Below are positions 12,601 to 23,500 of a stretch of DNA of 64,000 nt, one piece after another. Made by a program: the position numbers and the translations under genes. Position 1 is the stretch's first letter. The number at the start of each line of letters is the position of its first letter. This DNA comes from Romanomermis culicivorax (taxonomy: Eukaryota > Nematoda > Enoplea > Mermithida > Mermithidae): NCBI GenBank assembly GCA_963922205.1, contig CAWUHX010000100.1:310001-374000 (forward strand). Reading direction: 5' to 3'. Under the pieces are notes generated by a model. It worked only from the letters and a program-made list of their open reading frames with translations, was not told the origin of the DNA and made no database searches.

Positions 12601-12792
12601 AAACTAAATCACATTTCAACAACGAGCCTCCTCATTTGGTTTTTGAATATAGAAAATGTATTGCATTTTCCCAGGAAAGAAGTGAAATCCGAGCGTCGCG
12701 AATTGGCCTTGAAATTAGTGCAAACTAAAACTCTCGTTCAAAAAATTTGGACCGAAAAAGAAGCTCACTTTCACGATAGCCAAGATTGCTGA
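9650..12792 (+). CDS. Unrecognised 230-residue coiled-coil-type protein, complete, nine exons
   Basis: Exons 9650-9698, 10068-10142, 10198-10245, 11810-11864, 11930-12019, 12076-12139, 12194-12263, 12378-12501, 12675-12792 join in frame from ATG to TGA (693 nt). The protein starts MASYDQLEQYIKELDR and ends EKEAHFHDSQDC. It is rich in Glu, Lys, Gln and Arg, almost without Pro or Gly, with heptad-like stretches such as EREIKDLQTSIEAKK and EIVARYREKSATVL, so it is probably mostly alpha-helical coiled coil. No signal peptide, membrane segment or enzymatic motif is visible. Size and composition resemble small axonemal or kinetochore coiled-coil proteins (for example CCDC172-like), but this is not an identification. 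The third intron carries a TA-flanked fold-back element and the first a small MITE. Nine consistent splice phases make the gene itself well supported; its function is unknown. Confidence 0.85.
9812..10056. mobile_element. Tc1/mariner-like MITE ending next to a 3' splice site
   Basis: Ends TAGTCTGTTTTTTATGAGAT and GCATTTTAAGAAAAACAGAC are inverted copies of those at 7914-8097; the interior is longer (245 bp). Its right end is 11 bases before coding exon 2 of the coiled-coil gene (10068), so it fills most of intron 1. Confidence 0.75.
10516..11764. mobile_element. TA-flanked fold-back element with CTTGTGGGTTGCTTG arrays
   Basis: Termini CAGTCCAGATAACAAGTAAC and its near-perfect inverse ending TTGTGATCTGGACTG, with TA on each side. 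Next to each terminus are imperfect tandem repeats of a ~20-bp unit (GCTTGTGGGTTGCTTG, CAAGCGCTTGTG) spanning about 10545-10770 and 11565-11750 in opposite orientation. The central ~800 bp is AT-rich without a recognisable transposase. The whole element sits in intron 3 of the coiled-coil gene. Confidence 0.75.
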
Positions 12793-13034
12793 TTTCATTT
12801 GTTTTTCGATGTCTTATCTTCTGTTGTTCTTTTCGCTGTCAATTTTCTTTATAAACCGGTGGAGAACTTCGGTTGTAAGAACATCGCTGGATCGCCTTCT
12901 AACTAGTGTCTCAAATCGAATTTTCATCAATTAATTTGGAACTCAAAAGAATGGTATACCAATAGTGAAATTTTTTATTTTTGTCGTTTCAGACAAAATT
13001 TGCACAAGAAGTAAATATTGCATTGACTGAAAAA

Positions 13035-13241
13035 CTACTTGATAATACTTGATATCGCTGACGGTCCGTCTTTCTCCAGTTTCTCCATACTTAAACTATT
13101 GAGATGTTCCGCGCCCATGTACACAATAACTTTACTAGCACCATACAGTAATGACGCTGACTTTGACGCTGTTTCTCGCGCTGCATAATCGAGAGGATGT
13201 TTGATGCGTTTTTGGACAGACACTTTCAGCTCAGGCTTCTC
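13035..13241 (-). CDS. Unassigned open frame, possible terminal exon or fragment
   Basis: A 68-codon open frame on the minus strand reads EKPELKVSVQKRIKHP at its start and GPSAISSIIK before TAG. Residue choice looks protein-like, with an Ala/Ser-rich helix (YAARETASKSASLL). There is no ATG near the start, and I found no clear in-frame 3' splice site upstream, so it could be the last exon of an undetected gene, a pseudogene piece, or chance. It lies tail to tail with the coiled-coil gene, 243 bases beyond that stop. Confidence 0.3.
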   Translation of the reverse strand, partial: EKPELKVSVQKRIKHPLDYAARETASKSASLLYGASKVIVYMGAEHLNSLSMEKLEKDGPSAISSIIK

Positions 13242-13904
13242 TTAACCTACAAACGGTAAATTTTCTCAAGAGCAAAAGAAAATTTCGATCACGTGCTCCT
13301 TGGGGAGTATCCCCAATACAGCGAAGGCTCAAAACGGCGATTCTCATTACAGCAAAGTCTCAATTCAGCGTTCCTCAAAAGAGCGAATCTCAATATAGTA
13401 TGCATTACGCACACATCATTTTTATAATGCAAATAAGGTATATTGAAATCGCTTTTGCTAGCTGAGATGATCTATTTTTAGTTGCATTTGACCATCCATG
13501 TTTTACATGACTTTGCGCAGTTGCGGTAGATGCGATGCACGAACGGATCATTCCAAAATCACAAAAAATATCTGTCAGAAAAACATTTTTGCAAAACATT
13601 TGAAAGAAAACAAAAAATTATAAGAATTTCCGATTAAAATTGTTTTGTATGGAGCTTAATTGCAAAAAATAGAGCTTAATTGCAAAAAAATAAATTAATG
13701 AAATGAAATGAATAAAATGATTAAGCAGTAAAGGCAGAACAAAAATCTAATAAAGAAACGAAAAGTAAAATAATGAAAGGCGGCTCAAAATAAGAATATA
13801 AAAGGGAATAAGTCAATAAGGGAAAGAAGAAACAAAAAACACGTATGTAGATATGTTAATAATAAACAAAACCAGAATAAAAAGCTGTAATGTGAAAACA
13901 CACG
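13242..13904. other. Intergenic sequence without a supported gene
   Basis: A stretch at ~13310-13400 repeats a loose motif (ACAGCGAAnnCTCAA). The remainder is A-rich with no supported coding exon. Confidence 0.5.
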
Positions 13905-14521
13905 TGTCACGAGGAGTGACGAAAATGTAAAGTTATGAAAAATTATGTACATTTTCTCCATATTCTACCATGTTTTCCCCCAAAAATTCCGGTTAAAACC
14001 TGTTTTTGTACAGCTATTTTTCGTTTGTTGAAATTACGAGTAATATGCACTCAAGCACCTTTTTCATTGTAATTATGCACACTTCAACGGAAATGGTGGC
14101 GACATCTCAAAAAAACTAATTACAGACATTAACAGGGCTAATTGTGGCGCCCTGTGGATTTCAGAACCTACAGTAATTCAAGTCTGGTCCGCGCCGACCA
14201 CTGTGGGTGTTTTTCATGTCTGAAATGTGGGTCAAGTGGGTCTGAAGCGAAGGAGAAGACCCTGTTTTTGGGAAGATAGCGAGTCTTTGGTTTTTTCGCA
14301 TCGACCCCAATAGCAGAATCCCGCGCCAGATTCCATCAGTAATTTTTCCTTACAAGAGTCGTCCCGCATCTGGACCGTTATTTCATTCTGTGTATTTTCG
14401 CGCCAGTTTTACGTTTCATATCAAATCAACAAGTTGTAAATTAGTAAAACCGAAAACTCAACTTCCCTAAGTACATATCAATTTTACAGTAACTTGACCT
14501 GTAGTACCGATACCTCTGACA
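13905..14521 (+). mobile_element. LTR of a Ty3/gypsy-type element, plus-strand orientation
   Basis: Begins TGTCACGAGGAGTGACG and ends TACCTCTGACA, i.e. TG...CA borders. It is a near copy, in opposite orientation, of 15441-16089, and lacks a few dozen bases (TTCGTACAAATACGAG region) present there. The flanking bases (ACACG) do not match those beyond the partner (ATTGA), so no target duplication is visible. Confidence 0.8.
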
Positions 14522-15364
14522 TAACGAAGGATATGACATAGGACAGGTGACTTTGGCTTCGTCCGGCAACATTTGTCGTTCTATGAATATGGCTTCAGAA
14601 ACGAGGGCAGCTAAACCAGGGTACTGTTTGTACTTGATAATGCTTTGAATATCACTCAACAGACCCAACAGGTTCAATTAAATTTTCCCGTAACCCTAGT
14701 TCAAAATTAGGATAGGCGAGCCAGCCCAATTTTTCGAGTTCGTTAAAGAAAGCCATTACTGTTTCAGTTCGTTTTTGTTTCCGATCCCTCAAGATTTGAC
14801 GCTGAAACAGGGTGTCGTGAACAACAGGAAATGTGTCCAGCAAAGCTCATTTAAATTGATCGTATGTTTCAGGAGGATTAGGGGAGCTGGAAGTATTTTC
14901 GAATTTCACCAAGGCGTCCCCATCCAAATGGAATTCCAAAAATATAAGCTTGAGGGCATCATCATCAGCTTTAAGCCCCTTTAAAAGCATTTGTTTTTCG
15001 AGCTTCTTGGCCCATTCTTCGAAATTTTCAGAGGGCCTACCAGTGAAATGTGGAAAATCGCGATTTTTTGTGGACATTTCGCTCCTAAGATGTCGAATTC
15101 TTGACTCATTCAGACCCGCTTCAGTAGTGGACACTTTTCGTGTTCTAGTTCCCATAGACGCCCATCCAAAACAGTGGCGAGAGCATCCTGAACGACATGT
15201 CCCAATGGGTCTATACTTTGGTCGTGATGAGGCATTTTTTTGTTGAGGGTTTGTTCCCTAGTTTCACGCTCGATGCATTTAAAGACGTCACACAACGTTT
15301 CTTTAGTTACAGTATACCGACCTGACTGTTTTGATGAAATTTTTGGGGAAAAAGATTTGACCAA
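14522..15364 (-). pseudogene. Broken LTR-retrotransposon gag fragment
   Basis: Minus-strand open frames in different phases (15110-15364, 14847-15155, 14652-14843 and on to 14522) together resemble a Ty3/gypsy-type Gag, with short recognisable text such as PHFTGRPSENFEEWAKKLEK and FFNELEKLGW. The frame shifts between pieces and runs into the inverted LTR at 14521. No protease, reverse transcriptase or integrase is present, so it is inactive. Confidence 0.75.
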
Positions 15365-15440
15365 GAATTATATAAATTTTTGTTTGGATAAGGCTTAAAA
15401 AAAGGTTTCTGGGTTCTCCTGTTATTAGGTCTCCACATTA

Positions 15441-16089
15441 TGTCAGAGGTACCGGTACTACAGGTCAAGCTACTGTAAGATTGATATCTATTTAGGGCGT
15501 TGAGTTTTCGGTTTTACTAATTTACAACTTACAGTCTTCGTACAAATACGAGATTCACGCTGATTGAATATGAAACGTAAAACTGGCGCGAAAATACACA
15601 AAGCAAAATAATGGTCCAGACGCGGGACGACTCTCGTAAGGAAAAATTACTGATGGAATCCGGCGCAGGATTCTACTATTGGGGTCGACACGAAAAAACC
15701 AAAGACTCGCTATCTTCCCAAAAACAGGGTCTTATCCTTCGTTTCAGACCCACTTGACCCACATTTCAGACATGAAAAACACCCACAGTGGTCGGCGCGG
15801 ACCAGACTTGAATTACTGTAGGTTCTGAAATCTACAGGGCGCCACAATTAGCCCTGTTACGCAAGTGTCTGTAATTAGTGTTTTTGAGATGTCCCCCCTA
15901 TTTCCGTTGAAGTGTGCATAATTACAATGAAAAAGGTGCTTGAGTGCATATTACTCGTAATTTCAACAAACGAAAAATAGCTGTACAAAAACAGATTTTA
16001 ACCGGAATTTTTGGGGGAAAACATGGTAGAATATGGAGAAAATGTACATAATTTTTCATAACTTTACATTTTCGTCACTCCTCGTGACA
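15441..16089 (-). mobile_element. LTR of the same element, minus-strand orientation
   Basis: On the minus strand it reads TGTCACGAGGAGTGACG to CTCTGACA and is followed by a leader and the gag fragment, so it acts as that fragment's 5' LTR. Its partner at 13905-14521 is inverted relative to it. Confidence 0.8.
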
Positions 16090-16589
16090 ATTGATTCATG
16101 TTTACCCGGTGGCTTGCTCATGGTATATGTTCCCTACAGGACAAACAATGTAATGTTGATAGACTGTCTGCGTGATAGCATGCTCATAAGTCCAACCGCA
16201 CTTCCCTAAATTTTGTTTCGATGCACCGCTTTTTCTACTTCAATAAAAAGTGCATACAGATAAGCTGACTGAACAAAATCTGCTCGTACTGGTCAAGCTA
16301 AATTTGTTCGTTGATGAGGAGGCTGTGCATTAAGTCTATTTTCAAGTATGTGTGATTGTGGTTCATCAGCTTCCATGTATGATGCCAGTGCATACAAAAT
16401 ACCGTCATATTTTTGTTGAAGGAAGACCTTGGACCTTGGTCTACGATATGAAACAAAAACATAACAATGAACAGCGCGAGTATAGATTCGTCCACATTTT
16501 GTTCACCAGTAACTTATTCTTCTGTAGTTTATAGTTCTAAATGTTTGGGGGAAAAGTTGGTATACAAGTTCGGCCGTACTTTTGAGTGG

Positions 16590-17330
16590 CACTGAACACA
16601 TTGCATAAATTCTTCACAAGGCTGTGTAACGACCAGATTTGTGTGAGGTACTTTACTTCTAACCAATCGGTCGATACGGCGGGGACAAATAACGGGACGG
16701 GGGCGCGGGCGTACGGTTACAATAAAACAACGGGTGATCGACGATCGCTTGAAGGTCGACAATAAAACGCGTTTTGATTTATAATACGAACGGGGGCCTC
16801 GGTTTAAGTTGCTTTCGGATAGTCGGCCGCTTGCAAATGTATAAAAAGGACGGGGGGAGCGCGGAAGTCAAAACGTAAAACCACAAGAATAAGAATGATC
16901 AAATCACGCTTTGCTTCTTCTTTTATACGGCGATTTTGGCCACTCCCTGGGCGTTGCGGGAGGTCGAGCTTCTGTCCATCTTCTTCCGCCAATCCTCGTT
17001 TCCTGCTACGCTTTTTATGCTTACTTAGTTACGCCTCTCTAATGCTTTCCTGGTACCGTATGCTTTCTGTGCTTTGCTTGCTTTCTACGGTGGGCTTGGC
17101 CACACCTTTGTGCTTCTGTGCATGCTTCCTGTATCGGTTTCTCTGTATACACATGTCTTGTGGGGCCGCCGCTACCGTTACACTTGAGACTACTGTCTGG
17201 CGGGGCTTCTACGTATTTTACTGTGTGCAGGTGTTGTTTACGATTTTTACGGGGGATTACAGTGGCTGTGGAATGTGTAGTTTAGTGTAGGTTCTAGGGG
17301 AACAGCTGCCGTTTGTGCAAATTAATTAGG
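16590..17330. other. GC-rich block of unknown nature, with a TATA-like site
   Basis: Unlike its AT-rich surroundings this stretch is GC-rich, with CpG-containing motifs (GGGACGGGGGCGCGGGCG) and TATAAAAAGGACGGGG near 16842. Open frames on both strands are low-complexity and not recognised. A solo LTR or a promoter island is possible; I could not define ends. Confidence 0.35.
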
Positions 17331-18120
17331 GCATCTTAATTGGGCTACCGGGGTGTGAACGGATCAAAATAAAGTACTTCACGTAATTTTATAGGAATGT
17401 TTGGGTGTGAATCCCAGACACCCTTGAGACGATAAAATGTGAAAATAAAATAATATCTAATAAATGTCTATCACATACAGTATGCTACATATTTACAGTA
17501 CTGCTTTAGCAGGTACGTTACAGCTGTCACGCCAAAAAGAAAAAAACTTGTCCGAGTTGTTCGTATGAAAGAGCTTGTTTTTATACAAACAATTAATTAT
17601 AGACTCATTCACCCTAACATAAAAAACCGTCAACCATAAGCTTTTTCTGTAAACTATCAGCCCATTGGCCAAAAAACGTAACAAATAGGCAATACATCGA
17701 CCGAGCACGACTCATGATTTTATGTAAAAAAGTCCCGTTAGTTAATGGAGCAGGAAGATGGCCTGCTTTGTTGTGAACAAACAACTCTAAAGTTTCAAGT
17801 GAAAGCGGCATACTTGTGTTGAATACAGACATGCTTTCCTTTTTTCAGAAGCATTCCAAGAACAGGACAAAACCATGTTCTAAAGCGAAGTTTATCGAAG
17901 TTCAGAAGAGTGATTTTCGAAGGATTAAATTAATTTGGCGTAAACACCTCTGAATGCGTATCTGTAACTATGTAATTAATTGAGTCTCTTACAGCGTTTT
18001 TGACCTTAAAATAACACTGCAAAGCAGTCGAAGCACATCGTTCCTGGGGCTAATTTTTCTGCTTTGTTAGCCTTTTTCGTGAAACGCTCAAATTGATAAA
18101 GAGTAAAATTTATTATAACC

Positions 18121-18342
18121 AAGCCTTTAGCCAGGAATTTTTTTCGGGGGGGGGGCACACTTTTTTTCACTCAATTTACGGTCAAATTGACATTTCTGAC
18201 TTGACTTTCTTTTTTCTAACGTGACAACCTGACAAAGACAACGAAAAAACAAAGGTTTTTCTTTCAAAACCTTTGCCTTTTTTCAACACTTCAAACATGG
18301 GGGGGGGGCATGGCCCCCAACCCCCCCTGCCTACAGGCCTGA
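18121..18342. mobile_element. 222-bp hAT-type MITE at the VPS13 stop codon
   Basis: Starts AAGCCTTTAGCCAGGAATTT and ends CCTGCCTACAGGCCTGA, so the ends are imperfect inverted repeats, with G and C runs just inside. TTATAACC flanks it exactly on both sides (18113-18120 and 18343-18350). The right duplication overlaps the predicted last codons of VPS13. Confidence 0.8.
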
Positions 18343-20592
18343 TTATAACCATCGGAATCTATTTTTACTCCAATAATTTAGGCTAGCAAGTAGCTGACGT
18401 TCCGAAAGCTGTAATTTTATTTACATTGCTCCAATTGGCTTTTAGGTGTTCAAAGAAATCAATATTCATGTAGACCACATTTTTTATCGACAGAGGTGTA
18501 AAACCAAAATTTGCCAATTTTACTGTACATATAATCGAAGCAAAAGTAATGGGGCACTTTAAAAAGGTCCAAATATTAAAAGCTGTGCGAAAAAGCGAAG
18601 AAAACAAAAAAACGCAATAATACGTCGGTAAACTACATAAATCAGATCGTCGAAAAAGACGCGACAGCTTATGCACATTCAAACAAAACCACAAACGCAA
18701 AATACCCATATATAAAAAGAGAAAAATCTTTTGCACGTATCTTTTCAAGACTGCATGGAAAAGGCTCGTTGACACTTTTCCTCCATTTGCTGAAAAAAAT
18801 TGAAAATGGAAAAGACGCTGGGGAACTCTCAGTGGTAACATTCCGAAGATGCACTCAAAATTATCCCTTGCATTACACAGCACTTTATATTTCGGCAGTA
18901 AACAAGAGTAAAGCGGGTGTTCTTGGATAAAGGAATTTTGGCTCACTTTAGCGATATTTTCGTCCTCGAAATGTACCAACTTGCCAGCCGATGAACGCCC
19001 GAAAATACCTAAAGTCTTTTTGGTCGGTTCCTTGGGAAAACGTAACGAAATAAAAATTCAAAATTTTCTAAAATGATCGCGTAGATACTTTGAACGGGAT
19101 TTCTAGACCTTTCTGGCTAAGATAGGGCGCTTTGCACAATTCGTCGAATTTATATTCCCATTCGACGTCAAAATTTCCGAATAAATCATTTCTTCCCACC
19201 AATAAAACGCGTCTAAGAAAAAAAACGGTAGGATGCAACGCAAACGAGGATCGAAATGAGATTATTTCAAATTTGAAAAACGGAACAATTTTATTATCTA
19301 GAAGAATTTCAGAAAAACAGACTACGTGATCAAAATTGTAGAAAGCTGAAAAACGGCAAGTATCAAAAAACTGAGGGATTTAGTAACCAAAAAATACTTC
19401 GAAAGTAAAAGAGCAAGAAGATAAAGACGCGGAATATCTTTCAATCATACTCCGACTTTTTGGGACCAAATGTGACTATGGCATCCTGAAATGGCAAAAT
19501 AGCTCTCAAAAAATTCGGTTTATTAGTCAAGATGGCTTCCGACGACATCGAATCTGTATTTGGATTCATAAAACTTGTTTTATCCGATTTGGATTCAGAA
19601 AGTTGAACTGCTAGGATCCAGATTCAGGAAATGGGCTGGATATACGGATAATCGGATATCTGATCAGTCTCTATTAAACAGCCATTCATTATGAGCCAAC
19701 CGTGTATTCTAGACAATGTATGGATGCTATGTCATGTGCATGTCACTACATTTTATGTTCAGTAGTGGTACCTTATCCTATCTGACAGGGATTTGGTTTT
19801 ATATAATAAAACTACCGAACATAACATGCTGAGCTTCTCTCTCGCATAAATTAAAATGTAGTAATTTCATTCGTGAACTTCGGATCTTTGAAGTTTGGCT
19901 CGAAAAATTTCGACTATCGTTTGTGAAAACTTTGCCCTAAGATCAAAATGACTTAGTCGTAAATAAGAAAGAAAACTAATCATTCTATGAATCACATTTC
20001 AAATGAGAATCGGCGATGTAAAACGCAAGATGCAATGGGATACGAGTTCTATCACAATTCTATCATATATTCGTATCATATTCATAACACATAATTTTCT
20101 GTAGGTCGCTACTGTTAAGTTGTGAAAGAAAGTTCATCGACTTACGATGTAGTTGTTGATTCTTCAGTCACCAACGCTCAAAATAAACTATTGAATTTTG
20201 ATTACTTAAAAGCATCTTTCAATCTCGACACTTCTCCAGACGACGCAAACTCATTAATCGAAATTTTACGTCCACGAGAAGATGAGCCCAATTTTCGGAC
20301 AACTATCTACAAAAACTTACTTATCCGTCACAATGAAATAGAATTTTTCGTCGGCGGTCACCGCTCCACGAGCAATATAGTAATCGGTAGTCTTGTACTT
20401 GCCTTTTTCCAACGACTGACGAGTAGAATGAAAAAATTCTATGTGTAAAATAAGAGATGGAATATTGAAAATATTACGTGTAACATTTGATTTCCTTCGG
20501 CTTCAGACATTACGTAAGGACGAATAATTTTGTCCGGATACATTAATCGAGGTGGACGACGCTTACTAACCTCGGAAGAAACGTCTGTGACC
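18343..20592 (-). CDS. VPS13: VPS13 exons 67-71: C-terminal PH-like domain
   Basis: Exons: 20478-20592, 20321-20415, 19089-19212, 18947-19030 and tentatively 18343-18408. They read [20 protein letters not shown], then [16 protein letters not shown], then [20 protein letters not shown], then [20 protein letters not shown], the usual order of the VPS13 PH-like end. Exon 69 extends to 19089 because only that donor keeps frame with exon 70. The terminal exon ([13 protein letters not shown], stop 18343-18345) has a plausible acceptor and correct phase but little family signal, so the true C-terminus could differ. Confidence 0.85.
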
Positions 20593-23500
20593 CTTGAAAT
20601 TAGAAAAACATCACTTTACATAATAAACCGCGGCACAAAATTTTAATTTTTATTGTTTTTCATTATATTAGAAGTGTTTGCAGTTCTGCCTAGGAAGGGA
20701 ATGAATGGGAATCAAGGGACAAGTTTACGAAGAGTGTTCAACATCTTAAAAAAAATTCGTTGACTTTTTCAAGTTTTTTTCAGTGCTTAAATGAAATGAA
20801 GCAGGCCTGAGTGATGTGCTGGTAATTTCAATGTTTTCAATCAGCTAGATAAAGCCGTCAACTAGCTGCGAAAAAAGTCAGCTGGAAATCAATTATTTCC
20901 ATGAAGTACGCATAACGGCAAAAATAAAATAAATTTAAGACCGAAAAAGGCAAATAAAATTTAGAAATCATACAATTGACTAAAATTTGGAATTCTTCGA
21001 TCGGTGAGAATTTCTGACGTCGTCTAGTACTAACCAGAGGCTGTAAGCGCATACATATGAAGAGCAGACATGAACATAAAAATTGGCATTAAATTGATTT
21101 TAAAAAATTTCCAAATATTTTTTTCAATTCTGTGATTTGTAAACTCGACAATTTTTTCCGAAAATTAAGTTTCTTCAATTTTATGTCTCTTATCTTCCAA
21201 CATTTTAATTTCAGTTGCCGCATTTTTCATTGTTTCAGTAGCTGCTCATTTACCTTTCAGTAACGTTGTTCCAACTGTTTGACAGCTTCAGCTGGCTTTT
21301 TTCTGCACGCCTCAAACTGCACCGAGCAGAGATGACCAAAAAATTTCTCACCGAACAATTTTATTTCCAGATGACAATATTCTAAACTGTTTCAGATGAA
21401 AATAATTTGAAAAGATCACAGCAACTAGTTAATACAACCGATGCTAAGAATTAATTATTTTCTGTTAGGATATTGTTGACTGCACTGTAGAAATTTTTCG
21501 ATTGTTGACGTGAGAAGATTATCTTGAAATTGATGAGCAGAAAACACTTTTACCTTTCTTCATCACGAGTGTACTCAAAATTCAAAGTCGTTCAAGTATT
21601 CTGACTTCTGATAAGTAACATATGGCGATGATTGAAAATCAGAAGCACAGTATTTACTTTCTACATGGTGAGCCAAAAAAAGGGGACCGGTGCTGACTTC
21701 GATAACTTTTGAACGGATAAAGTTTTCTTAATGTGGATTGCTGCATTAAAATGCCCTGTTTATCTTTGCCATATAGATTAAGTCTTATGCTCCTAGCAAT
21801 CATGGTTACTGTACAAACAGGAATTTAGTAAAAGTGATCATTTTTCAAAAAGTAAAAATTGTGAAATCAAAGTAGAGCTTTTTTTGTAGAGCTTTTTACA
21901 TACAATAATACTTCAAAAGTCACCCAGATTTGTGAGTTACACGTTATTCAAAGTCATTAGCTTCTTGTTTCAATATGGGGCAAAATTTCGCCAAGATCAA
22001 AAATCTTTTGTTTTAAAACTGGAAAAAAAGCAAAATCAGAACAAAATCAATCCTGTCGTTGACCAGATCGAAAAACGATTAAAATTATTGGTGAAACGGA
22101 AAGTAGGACACACTAAAACGACTCTCTTGTAGTTTCCAGCTGTTATATGGTTCTCATAATTAGATCTATTGTACTTTTCTGTTGTAAAACATGTTGATTT
22201 TGTCAATTTTTGTCAATTTTTTAAAATTTATTTGCAAAAAACTGACGTTTAGTATTTTTGATTCTGGTCAGTCAATATTCGAGAAATATGGCTGAAACTT
22301 TGCATTTTTTATGCCAGATGTTTTACCTATCGACGACAGAAAACCGCATTAGAAAAGCTTCACCCGTTTGAAAACTATGAAAGTCCCGTCGCCTTTTTTT
22401 GGCTCACTCAGTATAATGCCACAATGAACACATAAAAGTCGGGACTGTGACGGAAAAGATAAAAATTATGTTATAATTATTAACAGAAAATGTTGTACAT
22501 GAATCGCTATTTTCTTTAAATTATTTGAAGGACCCAAATTTTTTTCCACATGTACATGATTCATTTGAAACGTCTTTGGCGGCTCAAAAATGCTATCAAA
22601 ATTCCCTGACTTTTCCAGGTTTTATAAGTTCGCTGAACATCCTGTTAACGACACTGTGTAATGTTGCCGAATAGTGATCAAAAATCTGAACCAGTTCATA
22701 CTAGAATAAAAACTTAGAACTCCTGCCTGTAGCACTAATAAACGTCTCACTCGAACCACATAAACCAATAAATTTTTAACTTCCAATCTTCTCTCGTAGC
22801 ATTACTATGGCACCCTTTTGATTCATGCCTGAATTAATACACTCACTATGAATTCAATATTCAAAAATTCGAAACTTTGGATCCGAGACAAGAAAATAGA
22901 TATTCAAATCGATAATACTTTTGAAGACGATGAACTTATGACAGCTTTTTCTCAAATGGCGACCTGATTTTGCTGGAAGTCAGAATGTCTTGTTAATTTT
23001 TACATACATACTTTTTCATGGTATCGAATGTACTGCTGGCGAAATCGACTATGCCGGACGTTGGGCGGGTAAATGCGCCGATAATACCTTTGCCCAATCC
23101 TTTGGCAAAACCGGAGACACCTTCTTTTTTAGCTCCTTCGATTGGTTTTACGAAAACACCGGTGACGCCGTCGTAGACACCCTGAAAAAAAATTTCATCG
23201 TAAAATGCAGTCACGAAAATGAAATTGTTCCTTTTCGATCAATAGTAAACTTTTATTGTTCGTTCAGATTTTTTTATGTTCTATTGATCTTTGATATTCC
23301 CGATCTAAAATTCTATATTTTAACATGCCTCTTTTGGGAAAGCTTGCGATGAATAAGTCATTGAAAAAAAAGAGGAATTTCGGTTTGATGACGAATATAA
23401 GGACTATTTCTCACAACCTGCTCAAAAATTATATCAACTGAATCTTACAATGAGAGGGGTGTGCCCTATTAAACAAAGGATCATCATCATATACATAGAT

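Noticed and set aside
16895..17290. 131-codon plus-strand frame in the GC-rich block
   Set aside because: Composition is dominated by Leu, Phe, Cys and Ser from T-rich DNA; no motif, no splice context and equally long frames on the other strand.
18383..18979. A 198-codon minus-strand open frame at the 3' end of VPS13
   Set aside because: Its first part overlaps VPS13 exon 70, but after the GTGAGC donor it reads through intron sequence rich in Phe, Leu and Cys with no family signal; phase favours splicing.
20122..20448. Plus-strand 108-codon frame
   Set aside because: It lies opposite VPS13 exon 68 and its flanking intron; no domain, and the minus strand explains the coding signal.
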